DNA of 64,000 nt from Lutjanus erythropterus (taxonomy: Eukaryota; Chordata; Actinopteri; Lutjaniformes; Lutjanidae). Location of the stretch: assembly GCA_020091685.1 (NCBI GenBank), contig CM034607.1, positions 35,840,101 through 35,904,100 of the forward strand. The letters are read 5' to 3'. Made by a program: the position numbers and the translations under genes. Positions 12,884 to 23,223 of this stretch are shown in pieces (the stretch's first letter is position 1; each line of letters starts with the position of its first letter). The notes under the pieces were generated by a model. The model worked only from the letters and a program-made list of their open reading frames with translations, was not told where the DNA came from and made no database searches.

Positions 12884-14480
12884 ACCCCAAAAAACACACG
12901 TTTTTCTTCTCTTACCTGTAGTGCTGTTTATCCATCGGGACAGTTTTGGTTTGAGTTGCAAAGTTTTGGAGATATCAGCCATAGAGACGTCTACCTTCTC
13001 TCAAATATAATGGAACTAGATGGCACCCAGCTTGTGGAACTGAAAGCACCAAATGAAAAATACATTTGAAAAGCTCCACAGTCATGTCTCTTTCCAGAAA
13101 TCATGACCCAGTTACTCAATATTATCCACAGACCTTGTTGTGAGCATTTTCATGTTGGAACTATTATATTATACTGTCCTTCAGTCGTATCGCAGTGCAA
13201 GGAAGCATACATCTACCATGGCATGTAAACATTATCAGCTGATCTGTAGCCTCTTGTCCTTGGGTAGATGCAAATTTACTTCTGCAAGGTGCTATGGTGG
13301 GTGTAGCTCGGAAGAAAGAGCAACAACGTCTGTGGATTATATTAAGTAACCTGGTTGTGATTTCTGAACAGAGACGCAGCTGGAGTTGGGACACTAAGTA
13401 GAAAGTAGGCCAAATAAGAATATAATGCAATGATTTGTAAGAAAAAAATCTCAGCTACATTCAGTTGAATAGAGAACAGAGACAAGATGTTCAAACCGAT
13501 AAACTGTGTTGTTGTTTTTTTCTAAATATAAACTCATTCTTAATTTGATGCCTGCAGTATGTTTCAAAAAAGGGGCACGTGGGACAGCAGCCTGTTTCCC
13601 TCTGTGATACATCATCTTTTCTTTTAACAACACTCAGTGTTTGTGAACTGAGGACACTAATAGTTGAAGTTTTAAAGTGAAATTCTGTCTCATTCTTTCT
13701 TGATATTCGACTTCAGCTGCTCAACAGTCCTGTTTGGTCTCTGTTGTTGTGTTTTGTGCTTCATAATGCACCACACATTTTCAATGGGAGACAGGTCTGG
13801 ACTGCAGGCAGGTCAGTCTAGGACCTGAACTCTTTTAATATGAAGACATGCTGTTGGAACACGTCCACAATATGTTTTGGCTTCGTCTCACTGAAATAAG
13901 CAGGGACGTCTCTGAAAAAGACATCAGGGATGGCAGCATATGTCGCTCCAAAACCATTATGTACCTTTAAGAATCAATCATGCCCTCAGTTACCAACGAT
14001 GCCATGGGCACTAACACCCTGATACCATCACAGGTGCTGCCTTTTAATCTTTGGGCTGTTAACAGTCTGTATAATCAGATTCTCTGAATCTTTTAATGAT
14101 ATTATGCATTTTAGATGGTGAAATTTCTAAATTAGTGCAGTTTTGTGTTTTAAAAATGTTGGACTATTTGCCCATGCAGAATCTCACCTCATCCCTGCTT
14201 GTGAACAACTGAGCCTTTTGAGGAAGCCCCTTTAATACCCAATCATGATACTGTCACCTGGAATGTTCCAAACATTTTCTAGTCTTTTCTCGCCCAGCTG
14301 TTTTAATCATGTTGCAGACATCAAATTCAAAAATGATTTGCAAATCATTGCATTCTTGTTTTTATTCATGTTTTACTGGAACTGGGTTTTGTAATTGCAG
14401 TATTTTGGAGAGAAGGCAAACATTTTTACAGTCAATATCTCCAAAACTTGGCAACTCAGACCAAAACAGGTAAGTAGACT
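12884..14480. mobile_element. Foldback DNA element, interrupted
   Basis: The outer ends are inverted copies: TTTTGGTTTGAGTTGC then AAGTTTTGGAGATAT near 12943-12977, and ATATCTCCAAAACTTGGC then CTCAGACCAAAACAGG near 14435-14470. It separates two halves of the satellite-like region. Its inner arm is broken by a Tc1/mariner-like insertion at about 13380-14396. No transposase is visible. It resembles a palindromic repeat widespread in percomorph genomes (from memory, not checked). Confidence 0.7.
13380..14396 (-). mobile_element. Internally deleted Tc1/mariner-like element
   Basis: Inverted ends carry GCAATGATTTG (left) and TTTGCAAATCATTGCA (right). The stretch 14190-14262, reverse complemented, aligns closely with 48201-48290 (CAGTATCATGATTGGGTATT), so both copies belong to one family. 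The part that should encode the WSDE transposase motif is missing between about 14060 and 14085, making this a non-autonomous derivative. It is nested in a foldback element. Confidence 0.7.
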
Positions 14481-14489
14481 GAACCTCTG

Positions 14490-14740
14490 ACACCCATTCA
14501 AGGACTTTTGAAAGAATTTCAAGACTCCCTTGACACTTTCAGGAGTCTTGGAAGTGGTTCCACTCCTTTTCAGGAATCCTGAAACAGTTCTAAACTTTTT
14601 GAATTTCTAGAACAAAACCTCCTGAACTCCTCCTTGGACTACATCGGCCTTGCCTGGGACCAGGGTGGACCTCAAGGACTCCCAAAATCACCACAAGACC
14701 TTCCGGCTCCCCTCGAGAACTCCAGGTTTTTACACCTCAG
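14490..14740. repeat. Continuation of satellite-like repeat
   Basis: Units such as TTTCAGGAGTCTTGGAAG and CTCCTGAACTCC match the texture of 11284-12882. It is cut off from that region by the foldback element. Confidence 0.6.
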
Positions 14741-15734
14741 TGAGTATGACTCTAGTTCTGTTGCAGCTCTTTATTCAGTTTTCAGCTCACAACTTCAAAA
14801 TAAGAGTCCACAGAAATAAGACTAATATTCCACAGTAGCCTTTATTTACACCGTCATCCACATTGTTAATTAATAGCAGTAAGGTAAACATAATAGCTTT
14901 TGACATTATTACATTGTCATTGTGGTGAGGCCCACCGGGTGGCGCTGTGAGTCCATCATTAGTGCTGTCACAGTGTCTCCGCTCCCCCCTCCGTCTCTCC
15001 GGCTGAATCACAGAGAGCACGTTTAGAGGACGGGAACCGAGAACCACGAAATGAATAAACAAATTTATTTTGAAGGTTACAAGTGCATCGTCATACAAAA
15101 CCCCTTTTTATAAAATGAGCCGTAGTGTTTTATTCTCTGCAGCGTCCCTGTAGTAGCACCCAGTGAAAACCTTCCTATTGAAAGAGTCAGTCAGATCACT
15201 AATGAACACCAGCGTCTTTTGTTTTTTTCAGTCAAGTTTCAACACCCTTCTGACAGATTCTGTTTGTGACAGATGGAGATTCCTGTTCCACACTTTGTCT
15301 TTAGAGTCTTTATAAATGCAGAGCAGTTAGTTTTCCTCATGAAATATCTGATATTTTTGTCTCCTTCAGAACCAGACCATGCTTAGATTTCAGTGTAAAA
15401 CATGTATAAAAGATGATCTCTGCTCTGTACACGGCAGAGTGAAAAATACTGACCTGATATTTCTGTTGAACCCTCTCTGCATTGTAGGGAAACCACACGG
15501 CTGTTTTATCAGTGTGAAAGTGACAATACTGCTGAGAGGCCTCATGGAACCATTTAAACAACCATACAGGTACTTACTTTTGTTTTTGACCAAGTTAACT
15601 ACAAGTTGCCTTTTCTTTTCTTCACCACTGACTGTTTCCCAGGGCTGGGTATCCTTTCAAATTTGTACTTTTTTTGTTGCCTGCATTTCTGTACTGATAC
15701 CACAGTGATAATTTAGTTTATATCTATGGAAGAT
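14741..15734. other. Unannotated intergenic sequence
   Basis: Several overlapping open frames of 60-110 codons occur on both strands at 15340-15710, none with a recognised motif or convincing splice sites. No feature called. Confidence 0.4.
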
Positions 15735-16124
15735 TATTAGGGCCAGGCAAAGGGTAAAAAATGAGAGGAGGAAGATTTAAAAGTAAATAAATCATAATGC
15801 ATTTATTGTTTTTGTTTTGTTTTATGAAAATGAAATGATAAATGATCAATGTTAAGAATAAAGTCACCATTTTAAGATGTAAGTAGAAAAATCAAGAATT
15901 AAGATGAATTGTCAATAACAAAGTCCAGATGTTAAGAATTAAGTAGAAATGTTGAGAATAAAGTCATTTTTTATTTTATTCTACTTAATTCTTAACATTT
16001 TGACTTAATTCGTGACTTTTCTGCTTAATCCTTAAAATGTTGACCTTCAGTTTTATTCTTGAATTCACAAATTGAAAAAAAATATATATATTTCTCATGT
16101 TTTCCCCTTTGTCTGGCCCTAATA
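15735..16124. mobile_element. Foldback MITE, 390 bp
   Basis: Terminal inverted repeats TATTAGGGCCAGGCAAAGGG at the left and its near complement ending CTGGCCCTAATA at the right. The interior is palindromic as well: AGAATTAAGTAGAA at 15936-15949 faces TTCTACTTAATTCTTA at 15980-15995. No open frame. Confidence 0.75.
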
Positions 16125-17119
16125 CTCTTCTGTAGACATCACAAAACCTTCTTTATTTTTTGTAATTACAACGACAAAAGCAGCCAAAATTCTCAAATGT
16201 TAAATGTTGTATAAACACAAGCAAGCTGTAGAAGAACTTTGTTTGAATAAAAACAGGTTAAAATGGGCAAATCTTCTGATTTAAAACAGAAAATCATTGA
16301 GGGAAGAACATTTCTACTAAGATACAAGTTTAAAGACACTTTCTGTTTGGCACCAAAATTAAACACGGTTCTTCAGAACATGTGAGTTTCTGTAACAAAA
16401 TTATCTGAACAAGAGCTGCAGCCACTTACTGCTTTTAATTTGCCCATTAAAACTGTTCATTTTTTCCATTCTTCCGTGATTTACTGAGTGAAATGTTAGA
16501 AAAATGTGAAATTTGCCCATCACATTTTCCAAGATGACCCCTTCAAATATTTTTTAATCATTAATCTATGTAGTCTAAGTTTAGTATGTCTTTTATATTT
16601 TACATTTAACAACATATTTCACCAGCTGACTGTGACTTTTCTGACTTTTGAGGGACAAAGTGGTCACTGCACCAGGAATGTTTAAGTAAATGCAACTTGT
16701 ATTTAATGGCGTAAAAAAATTCAAAAGCAGCAGTACGTTCCTTTAAATTCCACAAAAAGACCACAGAGTGGTAACTCGTTTTGTGGCGAGGAGCTGACCT
16801 CATTATAATCCAACCTTTACAAAATGTTATTTCTTCTGCTGTGGACACTTGAGACGCCATCAAATCTGCTGCAGAGATCTGAAGATCAGATCTGCTGTTC
16901 TCATGAGAACGCGGCCCGTTAATTCAGACTTTGATTCATGCAGGCAGCTTCGTCCCAGTGACCAGAACAACAGTAATCTCTGATAACTATCAAACAGCTC
17001 CAGTCAGAAGAGAGATTCAGGCCCCGGATGATGAGGGTGATGTAACCTCTTAAAACACAAACTGTGACACAGATCCGCCCTTTACTCCAAGTAGAAATCA
17101 ATCCCTTATTAAACCAAAC
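16125..17119. other. Intergenic sequence, partly unique-looking
   Basis: AT-rich up to about 16860. From 16880 to 17060 the composition becomes balanced and non-repetitive. No coding exon can be fixed here. Confidence 0.35.
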
Positions 17120-17460
17120 AAAACGATCATTCAAACGCCTGACGGCGAGACGTTTACGGCACGTCTCGTTCAGCAGGCGCTTCACATCCCAGCCCTCCCT
17201 CCCCCGTCCGCTCCGCTCGACCGTCTGGTGCTGGCGGACTCAAAGTTGCATCATTTGGTGCAGAGGCTGCCCGGCCGTCTCCAGCAGACAGGGATGCTTC
17301 ACTAACACCCTGCTGCAGCATCACCGCGGCTTCGTTATTGCTTAATCTGCGCTGGGAGTGTGTGTCCGGCCGGCTGAGCGAGTCAGATAAAACTAAAACC
17401 GGCTGCTGGATGTTTATCTGCTTCACCGGCAGCCGGGAACCAAACAGACGCTTAAAAATT
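17120..17460 (+). promoter_or_regulatory. CpG island, possible promoter or first exon
   Basis: Roughly twenty CpG dinucleotides occur in 340 bp, far above the flanks. One + strand frame is open from about 17052 to the TAA at 17302 and reads like protein (for example LDRLVLADSKLHHLVQRL), but no good donor site ends it, so coding status is unproven. The position just upstream of the candidate exons at 17585-19838 suggests a promoter for that gene. Confidence 0.45.
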
Positions 17461-17584
17461 CACTGAAAAAAGTTTGTTGAATTACTGATATCAACTGCTT
17501 TGACTGTTTGTCGAGTTTTGTCTCTCTGAGCCGCATCACCTGAAAGTGAATTTTCTGTTTTGATCATTCTGAATTTTCTGACAG

Positions 17585-17605
17585 GATTTGAAGAGTTCAG
17601 TGTTT
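17585..17605 (+). CDS. Candidate 21-nt micro-exon of an unrecognised gene
   Basis: Preceded by a strong acceptor (TTTTCTGACAG) and followed by GTAAGA. It would encode DLKSSVF in phase with the next candidate exon. A segment this short could arise by chance; support comes only from the splice sites and phase agreement. Confidence 0.25.
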
Positions 17606-17728
17606 GTAAGATTCAGCTGCCAACTTTTCTTCATTAGTTAAAGACTCAGACTGGTGTTTCACATGTAATTAGACAGCAAAGGCTGGTTTTTCCCCAGACT
17701 TTTAACCACATCTCATGGTCTTCTTCAG

Positions 17729-17795
17729 CAGAAACTGGGAAAACTCCATTCACTGAGGAACACCAGAGATGAAGCTGAGGCTCTGAAAACAGCTG
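17729..17795 (+). CDS. Candidate exon, unrecognised gene
   Basis: Acceptor CTTCTTCAG and donor GCTG|GTAAGT flank 67 bp that are open in only one frame. The frame encodes a charged helical-looking segment containing LHSLRNTRDEAEALK. It starts in phase 0 and ends one base into a codon. The next good exon (19209) needs two bases, so an intermediate exon must exist. A segment at 17986-18060 (open, starting ELLLSNNTC) fits the phase but has only a weak donor. Confidence 0.4.
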
Positions 17796-17975
17796 GTAAG
17801 TAGATCTGGAGTTAATGTTTTTTTCTTTTTGTCAAACTGCAGACCATCAGTTTTAGATTGATCGTCAACCTTCTTGGTCTCTTTCATGTGTGTCACAACC
17901 TGCTGCTACAGGTGTGATCTTATTTTCATTTTAGCCCGTCTGTAGTAAATTATTAGGGCTGTTTATTGGTACTTG

Positions 17976-19022
17976 ATATATTTCAGGTATCAGCTGAACT
18001 TCTACTGTCAAACAATACCTGCATTCAATCCCTTTTGTACAGATCTGGAACAAAATGTATTTAATATTTGTTTTTGTGCACAGCCAATCACTGTAAGTGT
18101 TCTTCAATTTAATGCAATAGTCTGTGGTGTGGTGAAGTCGAGGACAGAGTACACTTGAGTTGTCAGTTCAGTGGGTCGAGATGCCTCCTAAAAGTTTGAA
18201 AGCGTGTCCATCCAAAAAATTAGGGAGTTGCGCGATGACAATTAAATGTCGGCATCCTCGCTAGTTGGCATTAGAAATACTGGTCGGTTAAACTATTTAG
18301 CAATATTTTATTTATGCACAATGCCAGTTAACTCTTGCCTTTAGGATGTTATGCAGCTGCCTGCCACTAGTTGGGGCTGCAGCCCCTCTCGCCCAACACA
18401 AATGCCCTGATGGCCCAGGCAACCCCAGATGTTTTTATCAGCAAGGTTGTGCAGATGACAGCTCGTAAAACCAGCAGAGTTTTAATCTAGAAAATGAAAA
18501 TAAGGTTAATGTAGTCTGTGTCAGAATAAACTGGTATATAACCACTCAGACACCTCAGACATAAACATTAACCTGCAAGCAGAGCAGCAGCTGCTGCTAG
18601 CACTGCTAACGTTAGCCACGCTGTGTCAGGCTGCAACTGTGATCCTTCTCAGTTTGGAAAGTTGAAGCATTTAGTGAGTTGTTGTAATGTTTTGTAGGTT
18701 AATGTGAAAAGTTCGTATTGCACGAAGTCACATATTTCAGCTGCATTTAAAATATGATTTGGTGACTGTACACTTTTCTCACTTGTGCTCAATTTTAGCT
18801 GCTTTCTGAGTGTTTTCTTGCTATTAGACCAGTCAGCCAGTCTAAATTAAAATTTGCGTTTAATCGACAGGGAGGAGGAACATCCCTACTAAAAATATTT
18901 CAGAAATGCTTCCATTCACACGATGGGATTTAAATGAAGTAGAAAAAATGGTATCAAATGAAGTACTGGTATTGTACCTGGCCCTGTACATTATAGAACT
19001 TGTTATTGCAGTGTATTTTTAG
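17976..19022. other. Intervening sequence with possible weak exon
   Basis: Contains a possible exon from 17986, described with the neighbouring candidate exons, then degenerate AT-rich sequence. A short open run after the ATG at 18181 ends at a TAG after 28 codons. No recognised transposon, though the region looks repeat-derived. Confidence 0.3.
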
Positions 19023-19208
19023 TTGAAGGATGTGGTAGCATCTATACAGGCTAGCCTATCCTTTTTAAATATTTGTAACATTAACATTAATACCCTGAAC
19101 GTCCCGTTGACCAAAGGAAGTTCTATTGATTCATTCTCTCATTATCATTCCCAAATTCAAATTGTCCTGGATTATTACTTGTGTCTTGACTTTATTTTTC
19201 TGTTCCAG

Positions 19209-19326
19209 TGCGTCTCATGAATTTGAAGATTTCTGCAGTCTAAGAAGTCAGAGCTTCCCTGAACTCAGCATCGCGGGCTCACAGCTTCTTTACCGCACGA
19301 TGAGAACTCAACAGAGAAACATGAAG
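19209..19326 (+). CDS. Candidate exon, unrecognised gene
   Basis: A strong acceptor (TTTTTCTGTTCCAG) and a consensus donor (AAG|GTGAGT) flank 118 bp. Only the frame starting at the second base is open, giving 39 residues that include FPELSIAGSQLLYR and end QQRNMK. It ends in phase 0, matching the start of the terminal candidate exon at 19782. I do not recognise the protein. Confidence 0.45.
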
Positions 19327-19781
19327 GTGAGTGAATTTTGATTCTTTGCGTCTTTTAATTGTTCTGCTGTACAGATGTTTTCTAACGGCTGAATTTCTTT
19401 AATAATTGATGTTTCTTTGCGATAAAAAGATTAGAAACCTAAATGGAACCTGGTCAGCAGTAAAATAAAGTGAACCATTTGCAGCTAAAACAGGTAGAAC
19501 CACCAGTGCAGATCTTTATAGATTGGTCGTAGCAAATGTAATAATTTCCAAATCTTTAACTTTACCAAACCTACATGGCAACAAGTTGAAGCAACAATGA
19601 ATTATTCAGTGTCTGGTTCCATGCAGCTCGTTGTTTTATTTTCAGTTGTTTTTTTTCCTGGTCACAAAGTTTTATTGCTGTTGCTGATTGTGTTGCTCGT
19701 CTCCACCGCCTCACAATGTCGCCTGTGTGTTGCACCGCTAACCTCTGACCTCTGCACTCGTTCGGTTTGTTTTCCCGTCAG

Positions 19782-19838
19782 TTTGTGCCCAGACAGCAGA
19801 AGCAGCCACAGAATTCAAAAAGTTTTCTTGACCGCTGA
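19782..19838 (+). CDS. Candidate terminal exon, unrecognised gene
   Basis: After the acceptor TTTTCCCGTCAG, the phase-0 frame reads FVPRQQKQPQNSKSFLDR and stops at TGA. Joined to the 19209-19326 exon this gives a basic, Gln-rich C-terminus. An AATAAA follows about 190 nt downstream, consistent with a gene end. If real, this gene converges tail-to-tail with the semaphorin gene. Confidence 0.4.
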   Translation, partial: FVPRQQKQPQNSKSFLDR

Positions 19839-20025
19839 CGAACACTGGGAGGTAAAAGTAAAACAGGAAGCAGCAGATTCTCCTCACAGTCGGGTATTTT
19901 TAGACCATCTGTGAAGAAACACTCCCACAGACTGCAGACTGTGGTCGCACTGAAAACTCTGGAAAAGTGAATGAATGTGGAGCAAAGTGGCTCGAAAGCC
20001 AAACGTTCACCCAAATTACAACACA

Positions 20026-20031
20026 AATAAA
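20026..20031 (+). terminator. Candidate polyA signal
   Basis: AATAAA about 190 nt after the candidate stop at 19838. It supports, without proving, a + strand gene ending here. Confidence 0.4.
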
Positions 20032-20496
20032 CATATAGTGTTTTTACTCTTTCATTGTGGCGTCTATGCATGCAGATAGTTTGGGTTTATTTCACTACAG
20101 GTTTTAGCAGCTCAACTTTACATGGACACTAAATAATAATGCGTTTACATGCCTCAAAGCATTTAATCAGAATAGAAGTTTTTTGATACGTGCAAACGGG
20201 TTCCGTCCACCTGAGCACCTAATCTGACAGAAATATGAGAATTTGTCCAGCACTTTTTGATTTGATCAATGATTCAGTGTCTTTTGGCTTCATTCGTCTT
20301 TTCCTAAACTTCTTTGAAAAACTCGTTTCGAGCCTTTCGACAATCCTTGGTACAGCCCACCCCTCCTAATGTTTCCCCAACGTGGGACAAATGTGCAGAA
20401 AGAATATATTTACTACAATCAGTGAGAAATGATCAAATGAAGACTTAAAAAAAAAAAAGAAACCTAAACTATCTGCACAGCTAGACGCCACTAGAG

Positions 20497-21569
20497 CAGA
20501 GGTTCCCAAACGGATTTAAATCCCACAACACGGTGTTCCCCACTGACGTGCATGAAATATGGAGAGCCATACTACATTTTTCAAAAGGATAGTTTGGATT
20601 TTTGAAGTGTGGTTGTATGAGACGTGTCCCCAGTTTGGAGAAACAGTAGGAGCACCAGTGTATGAGGCTAAGCAATGTCCCGCTGTGGACAGGGTCAGCA
20701 GCATCACGTATTTTAGACAGCTTAAAAAGTCAATATCAGTTTAAATGTTTTCTATATTTAGAATATTTTCACCACGTTACCTTGCTGTCAGACAGACTGT
20801 GCTTAGCTTCCTTCACTGGTGCTCCTGCTGCTTCTCCAAACTCACAACCACACTAAAATATCCCTTTCAGGTAAAATGACACAATTATCAGTTATTAGAA
20901 TTTATTTTAACAAACTAACAAAACAAATAACACTGATGTAACATGTTTGATCTATACATTTTCAGTTAAACATACAGTACATGCCTGTATATATGATGTC
21001 ATGCAGGTCATTTTCAGTTCTCGGGTCAGTCTGGCTGTGGATTCTTAGTCTTGCTACCATGGTAACTTTCATTTTTATTGCTTATTTTTAGGGGTCATAG
21101 CGACTGCTGGACTCCTAGTTTTTGTTCTCATTTCTCCACTTCTTTCTTAGTTTTCTCTGCTAGAAGTGTTCGTGCAGCAAAACCAACAGTTACCAAAATC
21201 AGCCGATGAGTTGCAAATTCTACCCACTACTCAGGCACGTAAAATTACAATCAGGGACCTCAAGGTGGCGCTGTCAACTAAATCAAATTTATGTAGTGAT
21301 CTCAAAAAGCGCTTTGCTTAGAGTCCAAATTCTTTCATCATTTTAATCTCTTTAAGTCAGCTGGACTTGGTCTGCGAAATTTTGTAATTTTTCCAACCCT
21401 GATTATTGCAGCACTCAGCTATGTTTCTTGTCTTTGAAAATGCAATATAAAATTAGTTAATAAAAATGTCACTGTTGGTATAATGCACAGTAAAAACGAT
21501 GGAGATGAACGACTCTTGCGCTACCATTGGAACCTCGGGGGGCCAACAAACCCACTTTGGGAACCACTG
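20497..21569. mobile_element. hAT-type non-autonomous transposon with 8-bp target duplication
   Basis: Both flanks carry the same 8 bp, CACTAGAG, at 20489-20496 and 21570-21577. The inner ends are inverted: CAGAGGTTCCCAAA at the left and TTTGGGAACCACTG at the right. An 8-bp duplication and CAG-type ends are hallmarks of hAT elements. No transposase frame survives. A second foldback element sits inside at 20579-20872. Confidence 0.88.
20579..20872. mobile_element. Nested foldback MITE
   Basis: The left arm (GAAGTGTGGTTGTATGAGAC, CAGTTTGGAGAA, GGAGCACCAGTG) is mirrored at the right (CACTGGTGCTCCTGC, TTCTCCAAACTC, ACAACCACACTA). It lies inside the hAT-type element. There is no coding capacity. 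Confidence 0.7.
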
Positions 21570-21577
21570 CACTAGAG

Positions 21578-22919
21578 CAAATGTCTGTCAGTTCGGGTTA
21601 ACTGACATTTTAAGAAAAAGGGTAAACTTTTATTATACATTTAATTCTGTGAGCTGCTTCTTCTGTTTTGGCAGGTTCACCTGTTCTACTGCTGCAACTA
21701 AATGACAAACTGCAGAGCTCAGTAGGCGTAGAGAAACATTTTTTGATAAACATTCCCCTCAAATTTCTTAATGATTACCCTGAAATCACCAGCAGACCTC
21801 TTGGATTTACTACACTTTCACTTCTTTGACATCCCTTTAAACAGATTTTATAGATCCTGCAGATGTCAGTTCATAAAAAACTGATGTTTTAGAGCTGTTC
21901 ACAGATAAAGACGGATGCAGTGAGTGAGGGGAGGAGGCACATTTAGTCATCTGAGGCCAATTATTAATTCAAGAGGATCAATGAAATAATGTGAACATAC
22001 AAATTGAAGGAGTATTAAGTGTATTGAGAGCTTGAATTTCTGTTTTGAAGGAATAATTTATCAGAAATCCTCCCTCCACCGCCTACTGGGCTCCGTACAA
22101 AACATAACCAACACTCTTTCAATGTTTTGTTTGTTTTTCAGATACCAATATGGTATAAAAAAAGAACATTCATCTGGTTTGTATGTACTGTCAGGGTGGA
22201 AAGAGACAGCTTTGTCAGGATTATTTTGACATTTAGATTTCATACCACAACTCATGACCGTCTTTCTCTTCTCACTGTCCTCAAAGTGCTGCTGATGTGT
22301 TGGTATACAAAAATCTCCATCTCGTGAACGTCCCGTCGTCTTGAAGTGTTGGATGTGATAACAAAAACCTCATTGTACCGTTTTTATGTCCTTTGGGACT
22401 CAGTTTTCTCACGGAAGAGGAGAGTGATCTCTCCTCTCAATTTCAATTTTCCCGACCACATTCAGAGGGACAAACAGACTTCCAAAGGAAAGAATTACCC
22501 CTCTGGGCGTTTGTGACATTATGTGTTTGATTTTTCCTGTGGTGAGAAATGCCACCGTCGAACTCAAAGTCCTGGAGAGACGTCCAACACTCCCAGCGGT
22601 CCCAGTTTCAGTTTGTGTCAGATCTGCAGCAGTCCGATTCTCTGCTTTTATGAATCTTTGCAAGTGAAATCCGGGCCCGGTGCCAAGGTGCAACAACTGG
22701 GGACATTAGATCAAAGCGCTCATAAGAAAACTGCTTTAATCAAGAATTTTTGAGGCCACCTCGAGCCTTGGGGACTCCTTTTGAATCATTAACATCTTTC
22801 GCCCTGCTTTTGGAATGTTTCTCAGACTCGTCTGAGCCGGTTTTGATCCGCAGTCTGTCGTGAGGGGAAAGTCGCCACGAGCGACCCCGCCTGCCCGAAG
22901 AAATGAGTCAGAGATCTTG
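21578..22919. other. Intergenic sequence between convergent genes
   Basis: No coding region supported. The part at 22750-22919 is non-repetitive with balanced base composition and may belong to extended semaphorin 3' UTR or flanking regulatory DNA. Confidence 0.4.
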
Positions 22920-22925
22920 TTTATT
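22920..22925 (-). terminator. Candidate semaphorin polyA signal
   Basis: TTTATT on the + strand reads AATAAA on the - strand, about 300 nt after the semaphorin stop codon. Semaphorin 3' UTRs are often longer, so a more distal site may be used. Confidence 0.35.
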
Positions 22926-23223
22926 CGTCGGTCCTCAGAGTGTCTTTCTGTCTGTCTCTGTGGCTCTTTTCATGGGTTTCTGCTCTGAGCGAAGCAGCTA
23001 CAATGCAGCAGTCGTGACACGGACGGCGTCCTCTCAGCAGCAGGAAAATAACCACAACTGAAGGGTCGTGATGAGGAGTGATGGTGACAAAAAGCTCTGA
23101 AGTCTCTTTGTGTCTTTTCATCCCATCAGTGCTCTCATTTTGTCATTTCTCACAAGCCCCGCAGACATTTCCGAGTGCTGTACTTGTTGAGGACTGTAGC
23201 AGCCATGTTGTCCTCCCACAGTC

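Noticed and set aside
17154-17426. 90-codon - strand frame across the CpG island
   Set aside because: Explained by GC-rich composition; the + strand reading has better context, and neither is proven.
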